Shown here: positions 1-11,058 of the stretch, piece by piece
Layout of the letters: every line of letters begins with the position of its first letter
How positions within the stretch are numbered: position 1 is the stretch's first letter
Assembly (NCBI GenBank): GCA_000827205.1
Contig: KN832572.1
Span: 420,224 to 484,223 of the forward strand
Length of the DNA: 64,000 nucleotides
From: Plicaturopsis crispa FD-325 SS-3
Taxonomy: Eukaryota; Basidiomycota; Agaricomycetes; Amylocorticiales; Amylocorticiaceae
Direction of reading: 5' to 3'
Notes under the pieces: model-generated
What the model was told of the DNA's origin: nothing
What the model saw: only the letters and a program-made list of their open reading frames with translations
Databases searched by the model: none
Program-made: the position numbers and the translations under genes

Positions 1-608
1 TGCAGGACAGCAGCCTGCGCGCGCCGCAGGGCGAGTTCCACCTTTCCTTTGTCCGTGATAACGTCTCCAAATCCGATTTCGGAGACCTCTGACTTGCGCG
101 TCCCGTTGTCCTCAAACTCCCATCGTATGGATATCTGACAGGACCAAGGCCCCGTCGACGAAGACATGCGGCACTCCATTGGGCAGCGCGTGCAGGTGCC
201 CGCATCCCGGGGGACATTAATCTAAGCGAGACTGATCAGGTAAAAGCGCGTATGCGAAAGCGGTAGGACTCACATCTGAAATTGCCTCTACGACACTAGA
301 TTTCCCTGGAAGAAAGGGGAGAACTTGAGTAAAGAGGCACGTAGCAAGCATTTGTTCAAGTACCAGCGCTTTGGTTTCCGATGACAGTAATTCGAGGCAA
401 GTCAAGATCAGCCTGAGCACTGCGCAATGAGTAGTGGTAATTGAACGTTCGCCAAGCAACATGAGCAATTTCACGAGAAATTTGACAAAGAAAACCGAGA
501 AAGAACGCACCCAATAGCCCGTAATTGCTTCACCAACGAGAGTAACTCCTTTCGTCGAAGGGCATACTGACTCTCAGAAAGTCTAGCTGCCTCTGTAGTG
601 GCGACCAT
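1..608 (-). CDS. Dynamin-like GTPase, 5' part only (runs off the left edge)
   Basis: This is the amino-terminal part of a large dynamin-superfamily GTPase, a family that assembles on membranes and remodels them using GTP. Exon 1 (608-511) starts at an ATG and ends in KQLRAIG. Exon 2 (419-364) carries DLPRITVIGNQSAG and exon 3 (from 305) carries GKSSVVEAIS; together they form the G1 P-loop. The next exon (from about 219 to the edge) carries VPRDAGTCTRCPMECR, the switch region. Exon phases and two exon lengths match the complete paralogue at 11059-14041, but the introns differ in sequence. The G3 and G4 motifs, stalk and GED would lie outside the window, so intactness cannot be judged. The identity as a dynamin-like gene is very likely. 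Confidence 0.85.
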
Positions 609-986
609 AGCAGTAGTATAAGAAAGACAAGTAGGGGATAAAGAAACTGGGACTCAAGCTGAGGCGCGCCGCGTCGCGCCGCCAGTCTACATGTAAGGAC
701 TCAGGGGCCCTTCCCTTCTTTCGGACCACCTACGTACGGTGATATTTTGGTCCAACTCCCCCGAGACACTACCTACCAACCAATCTGCAGGCTCGACTCG
801 GACTCGCTTTCTGGGTGTCAGAAAGGACCGTTCCGACACGCCGCAAATTTGTGTCTAATTTTCTCTGATTTTTGACGCAATCGTTTGAACACTGAGGGCA
901 ATAGCACTCAAGATGTTGACAATATTAATATGTGTGTACTACAGTTTCGAATGTTTCTGTATTACATTGCACACTTGAGAGATATC
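609..986. other. Intergenic, between the dynamin start and the 3' end of zinc-cluster factor 1
   Basis: No open frame here resembles a protein. The stretch must hold the dynamin promoter, reading leftwards, and the 3' flank of the zinc-cluster gene. I see no repeat or RNA gene. Confidence 0.5.
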
Positions 987-3900
987 TCATGAGCTCGAAT
1001 TCCTCTCTAGCATGTCCACGATGTATGCCCTCCACTCATCTAGCCTGGGAGAAAGGGGCCTGCTGTATTAGCCCTGGCCCCAGCCATGAAGGCTAAATAT
1101 TTAGTACTCACTGAAACCCCGGGGGTGCGGTAGACCAAACGTTGGCGGCTGCATCAGTGGTGTGCCCATAAATCCCCTCCGAGTCGTGAATAGACTCGTG
1201 TGGATACGAGCCCGACCATATACCATCAGCGGAGGGCATGTCCATGTGTGTATGCGCAAGCGGGTCCATCGGCATCGCTGCGAGGGAATCGTCGAGTGTG
1301 CTGTTATTACTGAAATGCGGTCGATCCATCGGCGGCATCTTGTTGCGGTCTTCCTGCATGGGGGCATCCATGGATAGCCACCTGGCAAGATCCGTCCCAC
1401 TTGGAGCCGGGTCAAAGTTCGCCTGGCCATGCAAGGGCAAGCGACTGAGGTCGTCACTCTGAATGGGTTTAGAATTATCCGGAGATACATCGCCGCTTCC
1501 TCGGTGGTGGCTGTCAGGAGGACTGGACTCCGGAAACGGCAGACCCCCGACAGCTACGAGTTCACGGAGAACGTCCCTAGACAGTATAAGTATGCCATTG
1601 CAGTATATTTTCAAGGGTTCCCTAGAACGTACCAAAGGCGGCCGGCGCCGTTCCAGCGTTCTTCGAGGCTTTTGAGAATGTCCATGCACTTGTGGACACT
1701 CGACATTGCTTGTATGGAATTGATTGATGGTCCTGACTGTTTATCATCCCGTGCATTCAGCAATAAGACGACACAGGACGAAAACAGCCCTGACTATGAG
1801 CAGGTGTTAGCTTCGAGCGCCATGCCACGGACCACGGTTGGAATCGAAAAGACGTACCAACGAGAACTGTATTGACGAGGAATCAGGGAACCGATCATAC
1901 TGACGGATAACCATACGAATGCACGACCGGGCGGCATTGGTGCATATTGCCAGGGAAGGAAGCGAGAGAGGTGACACCTTGTGCGGAGACGGAATAAACG
2001 GCCGATGCACGAGGATTTGCACGTAGTAGTAGCTCGAGTAGAGGGAGGCTGATTGATTGAAGAATAGCTCATCTTCGCGTGTTGGATCCCAGCGCACTGC
2101 TGCGCGATTAGCAACGTGGGCCCTGGAGTCACGAACACAGGGACCTACAGTGATCCGGGACTTGTTCAAGCCATCTGTTCAATGCGGAGTCAAGCTCTAC
2201 CACGATCTTCTGTTCCCATTCTTTTGCGTAGCCACTTGGAACCTTGGACTTCTTTATCGAGTACTATGAACGGGAATTGGATGTGAGAAACGACAAAAAA
2301 ATGCCATGGGATGAAGGACTTGCAATGGTACGGAGAGCGAGGACAAGGATCTTATTCAACTTCAAGAAGGAGATGAACCAAGCGGTCTCGGCTAGTTTCC
2401 CCGGAGGTTGCTTGAAATTCTGCTCAGCACCGTCAGTGCTCTCCCAGTACTCGTCATCACAGTTCTCCGGGAAATCGAGGTCAAAACTATGCAAACGAGG
2501 TAAGAGAGAGGGAAAGCAGTTGCATCTCGAGACATACTCATCGTCATGTACTGCGCACGGCCTGCCAAGACCGGAGCTCGCAGCCGTGTCGAAACAGACA
2601 AGAACCCTTCAAAAGATGTGTCTTTTATATGATTCTGTCAGACCCTGAATACTATCGACGCTCACCAAAATGCGCGCTTCCTCAATTCATCTTCGATGTT
2701 GTTGCTGGCTTTCTGTCTATGCACCCCCATGTCTATCGCTAAGCGAACACCGATCCCAATCAGAGTCCATGCCCCGCGCGGAGCAGAGGTTGCTTGCAAA
2801 AAGATGATGGACAGCTACAGACGCCTACGTCAATGGACTAGCGAATAGTCATACGGAGGAGAACGTGTGGCGACGCACACAAATCAATTGCAGCTCATAC
2901 GGACTTGGCGGGGCATAGATAGACTGGAGAGTCTGCACCTGATCAAACCATATCCGTCCTGCTGAATCGAGCTCGTGTTCGTAGCCAAGAAATACTCTCG
3001 GATCGGTGCTGTATCTCGACCCCAGAGCGCAGACAAGAAGTACAAGCGAGCCAAAACTCTTGTCTCGTAGATGCAATCCATCCGCTAATCCGCGACTAAA
3101 CGTTGGGCGATGGAGAATGGGAAAATATGCGTTGAGTCGAGTGAAATAAAGATCGACCAGCGCGGTCAGCAGGTCTGCGTCAGGGAGGAGAAAGTCGTGA
3201 GGCTCAGTTATGTATTGTTCCCGCTTCATAAAATGGAAGGTTCGCGTGAACGGGTAGGAAACTAGCAAACACAAAAAACTGCAATGCTCACTGAGCTCAC
3301 GCCCCAAAATCGGGATCGTATACGGGGCAGCCGGGATCGCTGGTCGTCGCTGGGTGTATGTTTCATATCCTGGATGCGTTGCATCAGATTGGAGCCACTT
3401 GATTTTCCACAGAATCGGTTCAGATGCAGATGTTCCAGTCTATCTGCCAAAAAGTCAGTAGTAGCGTTGCCATCCTCGCTCTCGGAATGGTCCTCAACGA
3501 GTCCGGGGGACTCGGGGCTGCTTTCTACGATAGGAAACGGAGAGGGCGCTGCGATATCAGGTACGACTTGGCTCGTGCTAGCAGTTGAGTCAGGGTACGT
3601 GAACCAGCTAGGGTGAACTCGGATGCCCAAATCTCGAGAGAAGTCTCCAATGGGACGAGGCTTGAGGAGAAAGATGTTAGGGATGCTCAACGAGGACGAG
3701 TCGGAGAAATATAACAGCACATTTGCTAGCAGCGACTCCAGTTTCTTGAGCCGACGTTTTGTCCCTTCCTCTATTGATCTATATGATGCCGATATCAATG
3801 AGCCTCGCGGCCTTAATATATGGTTGAATTGGACATACACCGTGTGTCTCTCATATCTCTGCGGGACGGGAAAATTTGTGCCAATCAGCCGTTACAGGTA

Positions 3901-4213
3901 AACTATCCTTACAAGAGTATTGATACCTTTCTCTTTGTGTAGACGCAATTCAAGTCAGAAGCAGCGCAGTTTGTGCACTTTCCATCGTCTATGCTGCCTT
4001 CGCCTACAAGATGATATACGAATTAGCGTAATGCAAACCTCAGCGAATACATATCCGAGGGAGCGCACATCGGACTGGAAGTTCAGAAATGCCAAGTTAA
4101 TATGCACACAGGTTCCAAGTCCCAATTGAGCACTCACTTTTCCTTTGCCTACAGAAATCGCAAGCAAGCTCAGTTCTGGGCTTTTTGGATCCTTGCCGCG
4201 ACCCGGACGCCAT
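987..4213 (-). CDS. C6 zinc-cluster transcription factor with fungal-specific middle domain (factor 1)
   Basis: This is a nuclear DNA-binding regulator of roughly 800 residues in many exons. I start it at the ATG at 4213 because the protein then opens MASGSRQGSKKPRTELACDFC, matching factor 2. All six zinc-cluster cysteines are present (ACDFC, IRC, GKC, TNC, LNC), split over three exons with introns after RK and inside the IRC codon. A leucine-rich linker (RRLKKLESLLANV) follows. Then comes the Fungal_trans-type domain with DLYFTRLNAYFPILHRPTF and LLVCALGSRYS at about 3.0-3.2 kb. The last exon, reached by a small intron near 1.1 kb, encodes LDEWRAYIVDMLERNSSS and a stop. It is closely related to factors 2 and 3. 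The target genes are unknown; the middle domain is of the type found in xylanolytic activators, but that does not define a target. Confidence 0.85.
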
Positions 4214-4673
4214 GATTTGACTGCCATTTTGCTTGTAGTGGCTTGAGGGATACATTCGCAAATCTTGAGAAGCTCGCCGTTCGAACGCAAGTGCTCAGCG
4301 CTAATCGATCATCCGCGCCGAGAACGACTAGCAAAACTCAAGCAAAAGTTGCTTGAAAGTTGTTGAAAGGTGCGCGCAGTCGAAACAACGACAACGTAGA
4401 ATTATTAGGCGCTCAGAAACACGTGCGAGGATCACGACGTCGCGAGGACGCGAGGACGCGAGAAGAGACGGCCCCAAATTTGCCAGATTTTATTACTCGT
4501 CAGGGTAATACTTACTATCTACGTACATACAGTAGTCCTCGTAATTCAGTACCACAATCTCAAATGACCACCACCATACTATAGTCCGACGAAATGCAAC
4601 AAAATCTTGTTCACCGTTGTACCCACAATTCGATATACCCATTCCCGCGCGTATCTCGTGCATGCATGCGTCG
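4214..4673. other. Intergenic with a short GCGAGGAC tandem repeat
   Basis: No gene is seen. The stretch lies upstream of zinc-cluster factor 1 and downstream of the receptor gene, both on the minus strand. At about 4438-4462 there are roughly three imperfect copies of an 8-base unit, GCGAGGAC. An acceptable factor promoter would fall in 4214-4450. Confidence 0.5.
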
Positions 4674-6376
4674 TCATGCACTCTCCCGATCCTGCGATTG
4701 CAGCGAGGCCCGGAGGCTGCTCTCCTCGATATCCCAGTCACCAACGTCCTCCTGAGGCAGCCTCCCCATCCCGCGGTCTCCCGCCCAGTCGGCCTGCCGC
4801 ATCTGCAAGTCGCCACTTCGGTCTTTCATACCCGACGTCGACGAGCCCGAGAGCGACGGCGCGCGCCCGCGGTCATTCGCCTGGGTACCCGGGTCCCGCT
4901 CGCTGAACAGCAGAAGCCCTGGCCGCGCGTACAGGAAGAGCAGCACGTCGAAGAGCCCGGACAACTCGAAGATGAAGTTCACGGCGAACGTCGCCTGGTA
5001 GGAAATGCGGTTATCGTTGACAAAGCCTATCCAGCGGACGACACTGAGCGGCAGGACTGCGACACAGTATACGAGGGGGTATCTGCGATGACACGGTTAA
5101 CTAGAATACGAGCTGAGAAAGTCGGGACAAGCACGCACGCAAGCATGGCGAAAGACCGGCGCTTTCCACGGGTTTTGGCAGTGTCGACCTCAGCTGGAAC
5201 GGCTCGGTGGATGCGGAAGCTAAACCACTTTCTGTCGTCGACTATTGTGAGATTACCGCTGGAGGGTCCAGTCAGGCGCTGAAAGGGTACCTTTGCGGCT
5301 TGCTACTCACCGACTCCATAGATGCAAAGGAATATAGACCACAGCGGATACGACGAGGCAGAGCCAAAACCATAAGTACTCGCCGGATATCTTCTCTTTT
5401 AAATAATCTTGTCCGATCCAGCACCAGTATCTAGCTGTCTGTTAGCACGTGTAGCCCGAACGAGGAAACGTTTGCACTTACGGTGAAGGGGCTTCATACT
5501 TTTGTGCATGATGGATAGACTCTCCGATGATGATGTAGAGTATCACAAAGAGCCAACAAACGCCGACCGTGGCACTCGCAATCGGGAGGGAGTGGGTGCC
5601 TTTACCCCACCATACAACAACGAACGAATGAACCGCGATGACCTACTGGATAGTGAGATATGTTTCGTAGCACGGACGTATGGAATGGGCGCACGAGGGT
5701 AGCCAATGAGACATTTGTTTCCCCGAGCTGCTGGATGATACCTACAGCGATGACGCGAGCAAAAAAGCCTGAGAATACAATTCACAACGATAAGTCAAGT
5801 CAACTTACCTTGCGTAGTACACAGCGGGCCACTTTGTGTTTTACCATCATTAACCCATTTAGCACCAAGCACAGTCCCAAGCGCCTGAAAGAAATTTGCC
5901 CAGAAAAGAGACAGCTACACCAAGATGAAAAGAAACGCGTACAATGTCAGCTCAAGTACCCACAGACAGCAATCAAGAGTATGATATTTACCATGTAGAT
6001 GTCCATGGGTTCTTGGATTAGGCGTCGTTTACCCGGAGGACTACGATAGATATTCCACTGGTGAACGTAGTCGGACATGAGCAGAACCGTAATGTGTGAG
6101 TAGCACTGGCATGCAACATGATACTCACTGCGATGCGACAGAACATCCCCACAATCGCGACCAGTGACATAGACGCTGCTACGACATTGAGCTAAATGTT
6201 GTCAAGTCTCTAGTTAGATCGTGGTTGGCAATGTCAGGGTGCTCGCCGCTCACCGTAAGGCCGACAGTCTCCCCCCGCGTCAAACAGTGGATGTCTGGGT
6301 CCGATAGATTTGAACGCGACCATTCATCGAGCGTGCACACGATTCCATTGAACTGAGATGGGTCTACGGCAGACAT
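4674..6376 (-). CDS. Seven-helix G-protein-coupled receptor, fungal Git3 / cAMP-receptor-like type
   Basis: This predicted plasma-membrane receptor has about 420 residues in about eight exons. I start it at the ATG at 6376 (MSAVDPSQFNGIVCTL). Helix 1 lies in LNVVAASMSLVAIVGMFC. Next come LSLFWANFFQALGTVLGAKW, a conserved extracellular stretch (CTTQGIIQQLGE) and ATVGVCWLFVILYIIIGESI. The loop and helix YEAPSPYWCWIGQDYLKEKI and WFWLCLVVSAVVYIPLHLWS are diagnostic of this basidiomycete receptor class. The last helices are YPLVYCVAVLPLSVVRWIGF and FELSGLFDVLLFLYARPGL, followed by a hydrophilic tail rich in D, R and S. In the family such receptors couple to heterotrimeric G proteins; the ligand is unknown. 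The order of all seven helices looks complete. A Git3 or CAR-like label is a family-level call only. Confidence 0.8.
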
Positions 6377-8567
6377 GTAGACCGTGGGTGCGCGCGATGG
6401 TACAAGGGTGATGGCACTGACTCGGGGCTCAGCTGGGATGTCGACCGTTGGGCGCCTTTTAGCTGGCCGGAGACAACGTCGAGGAACGAGGAACGATGCA
6501 CAGCGCACAGCCCGAGCATAACTCTAAGTGCGCTCGTTATCGTCAGCTCACTTCGCGGATCAAGGAGAAAGACTAGGCACGTCCCCGACTTGGTCAAGGC
6601 AAGTCCAATTCAAGCGTTGGGCGCTTAAAAGTGCTCGACGCATGCACGTTCCGTAGGACGAAGAGCCTTTACAGCTGCAGGATCCGGAAGATCGGGAAGA
6701 GCATTGAATATACTTATGCAATATATTTCAAAAATATACACGAGATATCGATACATCGTCGAAACCGCTGCAGGTCTCGCCACTGCACATCCGAATCGAC
6801 GAGCACAAATGCAGTGCCAACTTCCCCACCGCTCCCTACATGAAAAGCGGAGATTGCATCAGGGCGAGCCGCGTCATCGAGTGATTGAGCCTTTCGAAGT
6901 CCTGAGTGTCATAGAGGTGCATCGCCATCTTAAATGAAGAGTTAACCGTGGCTGTGATTCAGATAAGCAACGGTCGCGGAACCGTCACTCGGTGACCTGC
7001 GTCTCGTAAAGTAGAAGAAAGATAAGTAAATCAATCAGAGGGGCGCGCTGCAGCCGGTGCAAGGGAGCACCAGCTACGCACTCCGGAAATATTCAGCGCG
7101 CTGATGATGTCCCTAGACGCTGCTCAGACCTGGAGAGCCGTGTGGGGTTGGGGCTGATCATGAGTGCGACGCAGTATGTCGCGGACAGCCGTGGTAGTGA
7201 TAACACATATGGTCCGCATGTGTTTCCGCGAGCGTCGGTCGTGAAATGTTGCATTTTTAGTGGTTTCGGAAGGACGGAGAACGTCCGAGTCGGTGTTCGC
7301 TCTGTAGCAACGGCGTGCCGATAGAGATGGACTGCGCTTAATGTTCAATTGCATCGTCAGCTTTCAATTCTGTACAAGAGACAAACAAGAGATGTGTCTA
7401 CTTATTGCGGCACCGAAGGAAGTCCATGCAGTCCGTGTTTTAGACGCCTTTGGTTTAAGTTTCGAGTGCATGTGCTCGACCTAATTAACCTAAAGAAGTG
7501 GGTGAAAAATGGAGAAACGAGGGATTCGAGAAAGCTAGAAAGATCCATGTACTCACCTGAGACTTCATGTACTTATCATGCACGCAAAGAAAGTTCCTAC
7601 GCTCTTGGAAGTACGAGGCCCCGCCCCACTGCAACGTGCATAACGGCAGCCACCATCACCTCCAGGGCTCCCGGGTCAAGAAGATCAGCTTCGTAGAGTC
7701 CCCGTTTTCCTATCTCGAGCAAAAGCCAAGGCCCAGCTGACAGGAAAATGTGGCAATAATATGATGGATCCGGAGGCAAAAGGAAGGGACGCGCTGCAGC
7801 TGGGACGCGCGAGGAAAATAGAAGCCACGTGGGACCTGTACATGTACATCTCACACCACCATGGCGCTGAGACCGCTGTATTCCGATAACATTCGAATCC
7901 ACAGACAACTCAACCTCTTGTGTCGTTAGGCATCCGTTGGGCATCCGAGTCCTGTTCATATAGCCATCGCGTGTGCGGATCCTTTCCGGGTACTTGCAAT
8001 GCAACCAACGCCGCTGTTTACATACTAAAGAACGAGGGTGCGAGCGTTGCAAGGAACGGTCTAAGTCCGAGACGATCTCGCATTTTTTAGTTCACATCAA
8101 GCTGATATCGCGCTCTTTTCTGTCTAGGCTGACGCGGACGTTCTCTGAGTAAGCAGCGGGCCAGTGGGAACCGCGAATACGCCACGTCGATCCAGCGTCG
8201 ATCTACGCACGGGTCCATGCCCTTGCAGAATGAGGTCTTTATATCGCCTCCGCGCCAAAATCGTGGACTCGTATCAGTCCGTACATTGGAAGCCGACATG
8301 GTCGCACGCGGTAACTATGGTGTTTCGGAGGTGCTTTTTTGCGGTTTAGGATGGACCAGGATTGCCGCCCATACTGCACAATTGACTGCACGAGGACGAT
8401 CATCTTCGACTCTGCTCTGCGGGAGCCGCGATTAGAACATAGCTGCAAGAATTCCGTCCTGTCTCGGGTCTAGCTGCACTTGATTCTCTGTCCTACGGCG
8501 TCGCAGCCTCTCACCCTCCTTTCTCTTTCCTTTGAACACTCGTTGGGTCCCACTTTTCTGGTTTGCG
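6377..8567. other. About 2.2 kb without a recognisable gene
   Basis: Both strands carry only short open frames with no family resemblance. A minus-strand frame at 7597-8052 has a basic, cysteine-bearing start (CKQRRWLHCKYPERIRTR) faintly like a zinc-cluster motif, but it lacks the remaining cysteines and I do not call it. The right end must contain the promoter of the membrane-protein gene at 8568. I see no tRNA. Confidence 0.45.
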
Positions 8568-10590
8568 ATGGCCTCCCCTGCGAGCGAGCTCTTCAACATT
8601 GGGCCGACGTATGGCGCGTTATTTATTGGTGTGCTCATCTCGGCACTGTAGGAGACTTTCCCTCGCTTCTCTCAACCCTCGCTAATAAACCCTCCCCAAG
8701 AATATTCGGCATCACCAATCTACAGGTGTTTTGGTACTACAGAACATATACAAAGGACGCTGTGCATGTTAAAATCGGGGTGAGTCAACTATTTGTGCGC
8801 GGCTGCTTCGCGACTGTTTGTATTGAGTTGCCATTCTCGCCATAGGTGGCCTGGCTTTGGTGCGTCGTCTTCCTAGCATATTTACGAGATCGTGGTCGAA
8901 CTCTTTTCCAGGTTACTCGATGGTCTGCACATCGCTTTCGCTGCACACACCATGTACTTCTACCTGGTCCAAAACTTCTCTTCGCCTCTCACGCTATTCC
9001 ACCTCGTCTGGAGTTTCAATGTACGTCGCTGAGATATAAATCGCGGGTCGAACAATACTGATTTATTTCCACAGCTTCAAATTGCTGTAAATGTATGTAC
9101 GTCGTCCGCGGCGTTTCTTGCATGCAAAGTGGACCGTCGTTAATGTAACCCAAAGATTTGCGTTATCCTCAGTGTACAAACGTGAGTGTCTCGTTCGACA
9201 TCTGTTGCACAGGAATATAATCTGACCAATGCATAGATTCTATTCCGTACGGTTATTGAAACGTAAGTTCGCGTTGCCCACCACGCTCGGTTGATTGTTG
9301 TTGACGGGAGAGACCCGGTCACAGTCAACAAGGGGCAAAGTAAATGGGTGCTAGCTCTTGTGGTAAGATTTGTCCTCACCATCGTGCGGAAAGTGGCTTA
9401 AATGCGGACGTAGGCCCTAATCCTGATCGTTGCATACGGTATGTTTCCGCACTCAATGGATCAAATGAGCGATGTCTAATGAGTTCTATGTCTACCGTGG
9501 GTGTTTGCGATGGAAGGCATTGGCATCAGTACGTCTGCCATTACATTGATGCCGATGCATTTATAGCACGCTCACGCCCGTTTGTTCTCAAATAGCCGAA
9601 TGCTACGAGGTGTACGCCGCGCTTGTCCCGACATCTTGCGCAATGCTGACCGTTTTATAGCTTCACAGTCCACTCGATCACGGAAGTAAACAGGATCCAA
9701 GTACGTGGTAGTGATACTTGACCAGAGGTTCTACGCCTCATATTTTTGCGGTGCGCAGACGGAGACATACATGTCTCTAGCCTGTATATGCATCGTCGAT
9801 GTGCTCATCGCTGCGACATCATGTATCGTGCTCTCGCGCTACCGGACCGGAATGTCGTCGTGCGTGTATTCCTCCCTTCCTGCACCATGCATTTTTTATA
9901 TCCTTGTTTTTTTCAGGACTGATTCTGTTATCACCACGTTGATGCTGTATGTCATGAACACTGGTGTGCTAACGAGGTTGGTGTCTGGTGCTTTGGACCA
10001 TGTGAATATTTTCTGATTTCGCCGCAACAGTGTGTGTTCCTTAGTAAGTATAATAACGGTGAGTTTTTCGACCTCTATACACGACGGATACGAATATTGA
10101 ACATCTCCCTAGTATGCTGTGTATCCCAACGACCTGGTGTTTCTCAGCATTGAGATCGTGTCGTCCAAACGTAAGTGGCGCAGCCAATTGCTCAACGACT
10201 CACCAATTTCATATTGTGTTTCCAGTCTACGTCAACTCGTATATGGCCATGTAAGCGACTCGTCCGCTTTGCCCGCTCACCGACTGATATTCTTTCCTCG
10301 ATAGGCTCAACGCCCGACGGCATCTGAAAACGCGGAACGCAAGCAGCATGGGCGACCCCGAGGCGTCTCGAACCGCCATCAACCAGTCCGAGGCCTTCAC
10401 CCTGCAATCCAGGTCCAAGTCACTCCGCCGCGGGACGCTGGATGGCGAATCGTTCCCGCCGCAGATGTACCCCATTCCCACGATATCGCCGCCAGTGTAT
10501 CATGTTTCGACTGAGCCGCGATATACTGAGGTGTGTTGTCCGTGTCTTTTCCTCGAAAGCATAGGTATTGACGCGGCAATGGTGTACTAG
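8568..10590 (+). CDS. Multi-pass membrane protein, DUF6534-like
   Basis: This integral membrane protein of about 350-390 residues belongs to a family greatly expanded in mushroom-forming fungi and of unknown biochemical role. The first exon gives MASPASELFNIGPTYGALFI. It is followed by FGITNLQVFWYYRTYTKDAV, LLDGLHIAFAAHTMYFYLVQ, FTVHSITEVNRIQ, LACICIVDVLIAATSCIVLS, then RYRTGMSSTDSVITTLMLYV and YAVYPNDLVFLSIEIVSSKL. The order fits the family pattern of about seven helices with the RTG...TDS(I/V)ITTLM signature. The cytoplasmic tail is S/T/P-rich and ends at 10590 if the last stretch is read through; an alternative final intron near 10535 is possible. Very small exons make the structure between 9080 and 9250 uncertain. 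It is followed by a same-strand dynamin gene, but no functional link is evident. Confidence 0.75.
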
Positions 10591-11058
10591 CACACACCGA
10601 GGCGTCATCAAAGCCGTCAGAAGGTTCCGTTGCGCGTCGCAGTGTCGCGAGAGACTTTTTCTTCGTAATATTGAGTAGTTTTCTAGGAAGGACGGTCGGG
10701 GACCTGGACGATCCCCGCTGGATGTGCTGATTGGCCAGCACTGTCTGTAGATCGATAGGGCGGATGGAGACTTGTAGATCGTAACAGAGTTACTGCACCT
10801 TTCATCTGGGTCGCATGGTTTGTGCTTTGGACCGAATATTCTCAGCATAAGCGTTAAGGCGGTCGCCGCCGGACCCCGGTAGCAGGGCGGTGGCACAGAA
10901 ATTATGAACTCCGCGACCTTGTAGACAACGCGTCGGGCGAGACGGATAATTGACGCGCATATTCTCCTTCCTCCCTTTCTTCCTGCTGTTCTCTCCCTAT
11001 AGTCTCCATTCACTTGTGTTATACAACACACTATTGCACACCAGCTCGTCCATAGCCA
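10591..11058. other. Intergenic, promoter side of the dynamin gene
   Basis: No coding segment is supported. A long minus-strand open frame crosses it (10420-11031), but it overlaps the last exon of the membrane-protein gene and looks like a shadow frame. The stretch just before 11059 is pyrimidine-rich. Confidence 0.5.

Noticed and set aside
7597-8052. Minus-strand frame starting with a Cys- and Arg-rich stretch, possible zinc-cluster remnant
   Set aside because: Only two of six cysteines can be placed and no middle domain follows. Chance resemblance is more likely.
10420-11031. 203-codon minus-strand open frame
   Set aside because: It overlaps the last exon of the membrane-protein gene and reads as low-information, Arg-rich sequence without family features, so it is a shadow frame.
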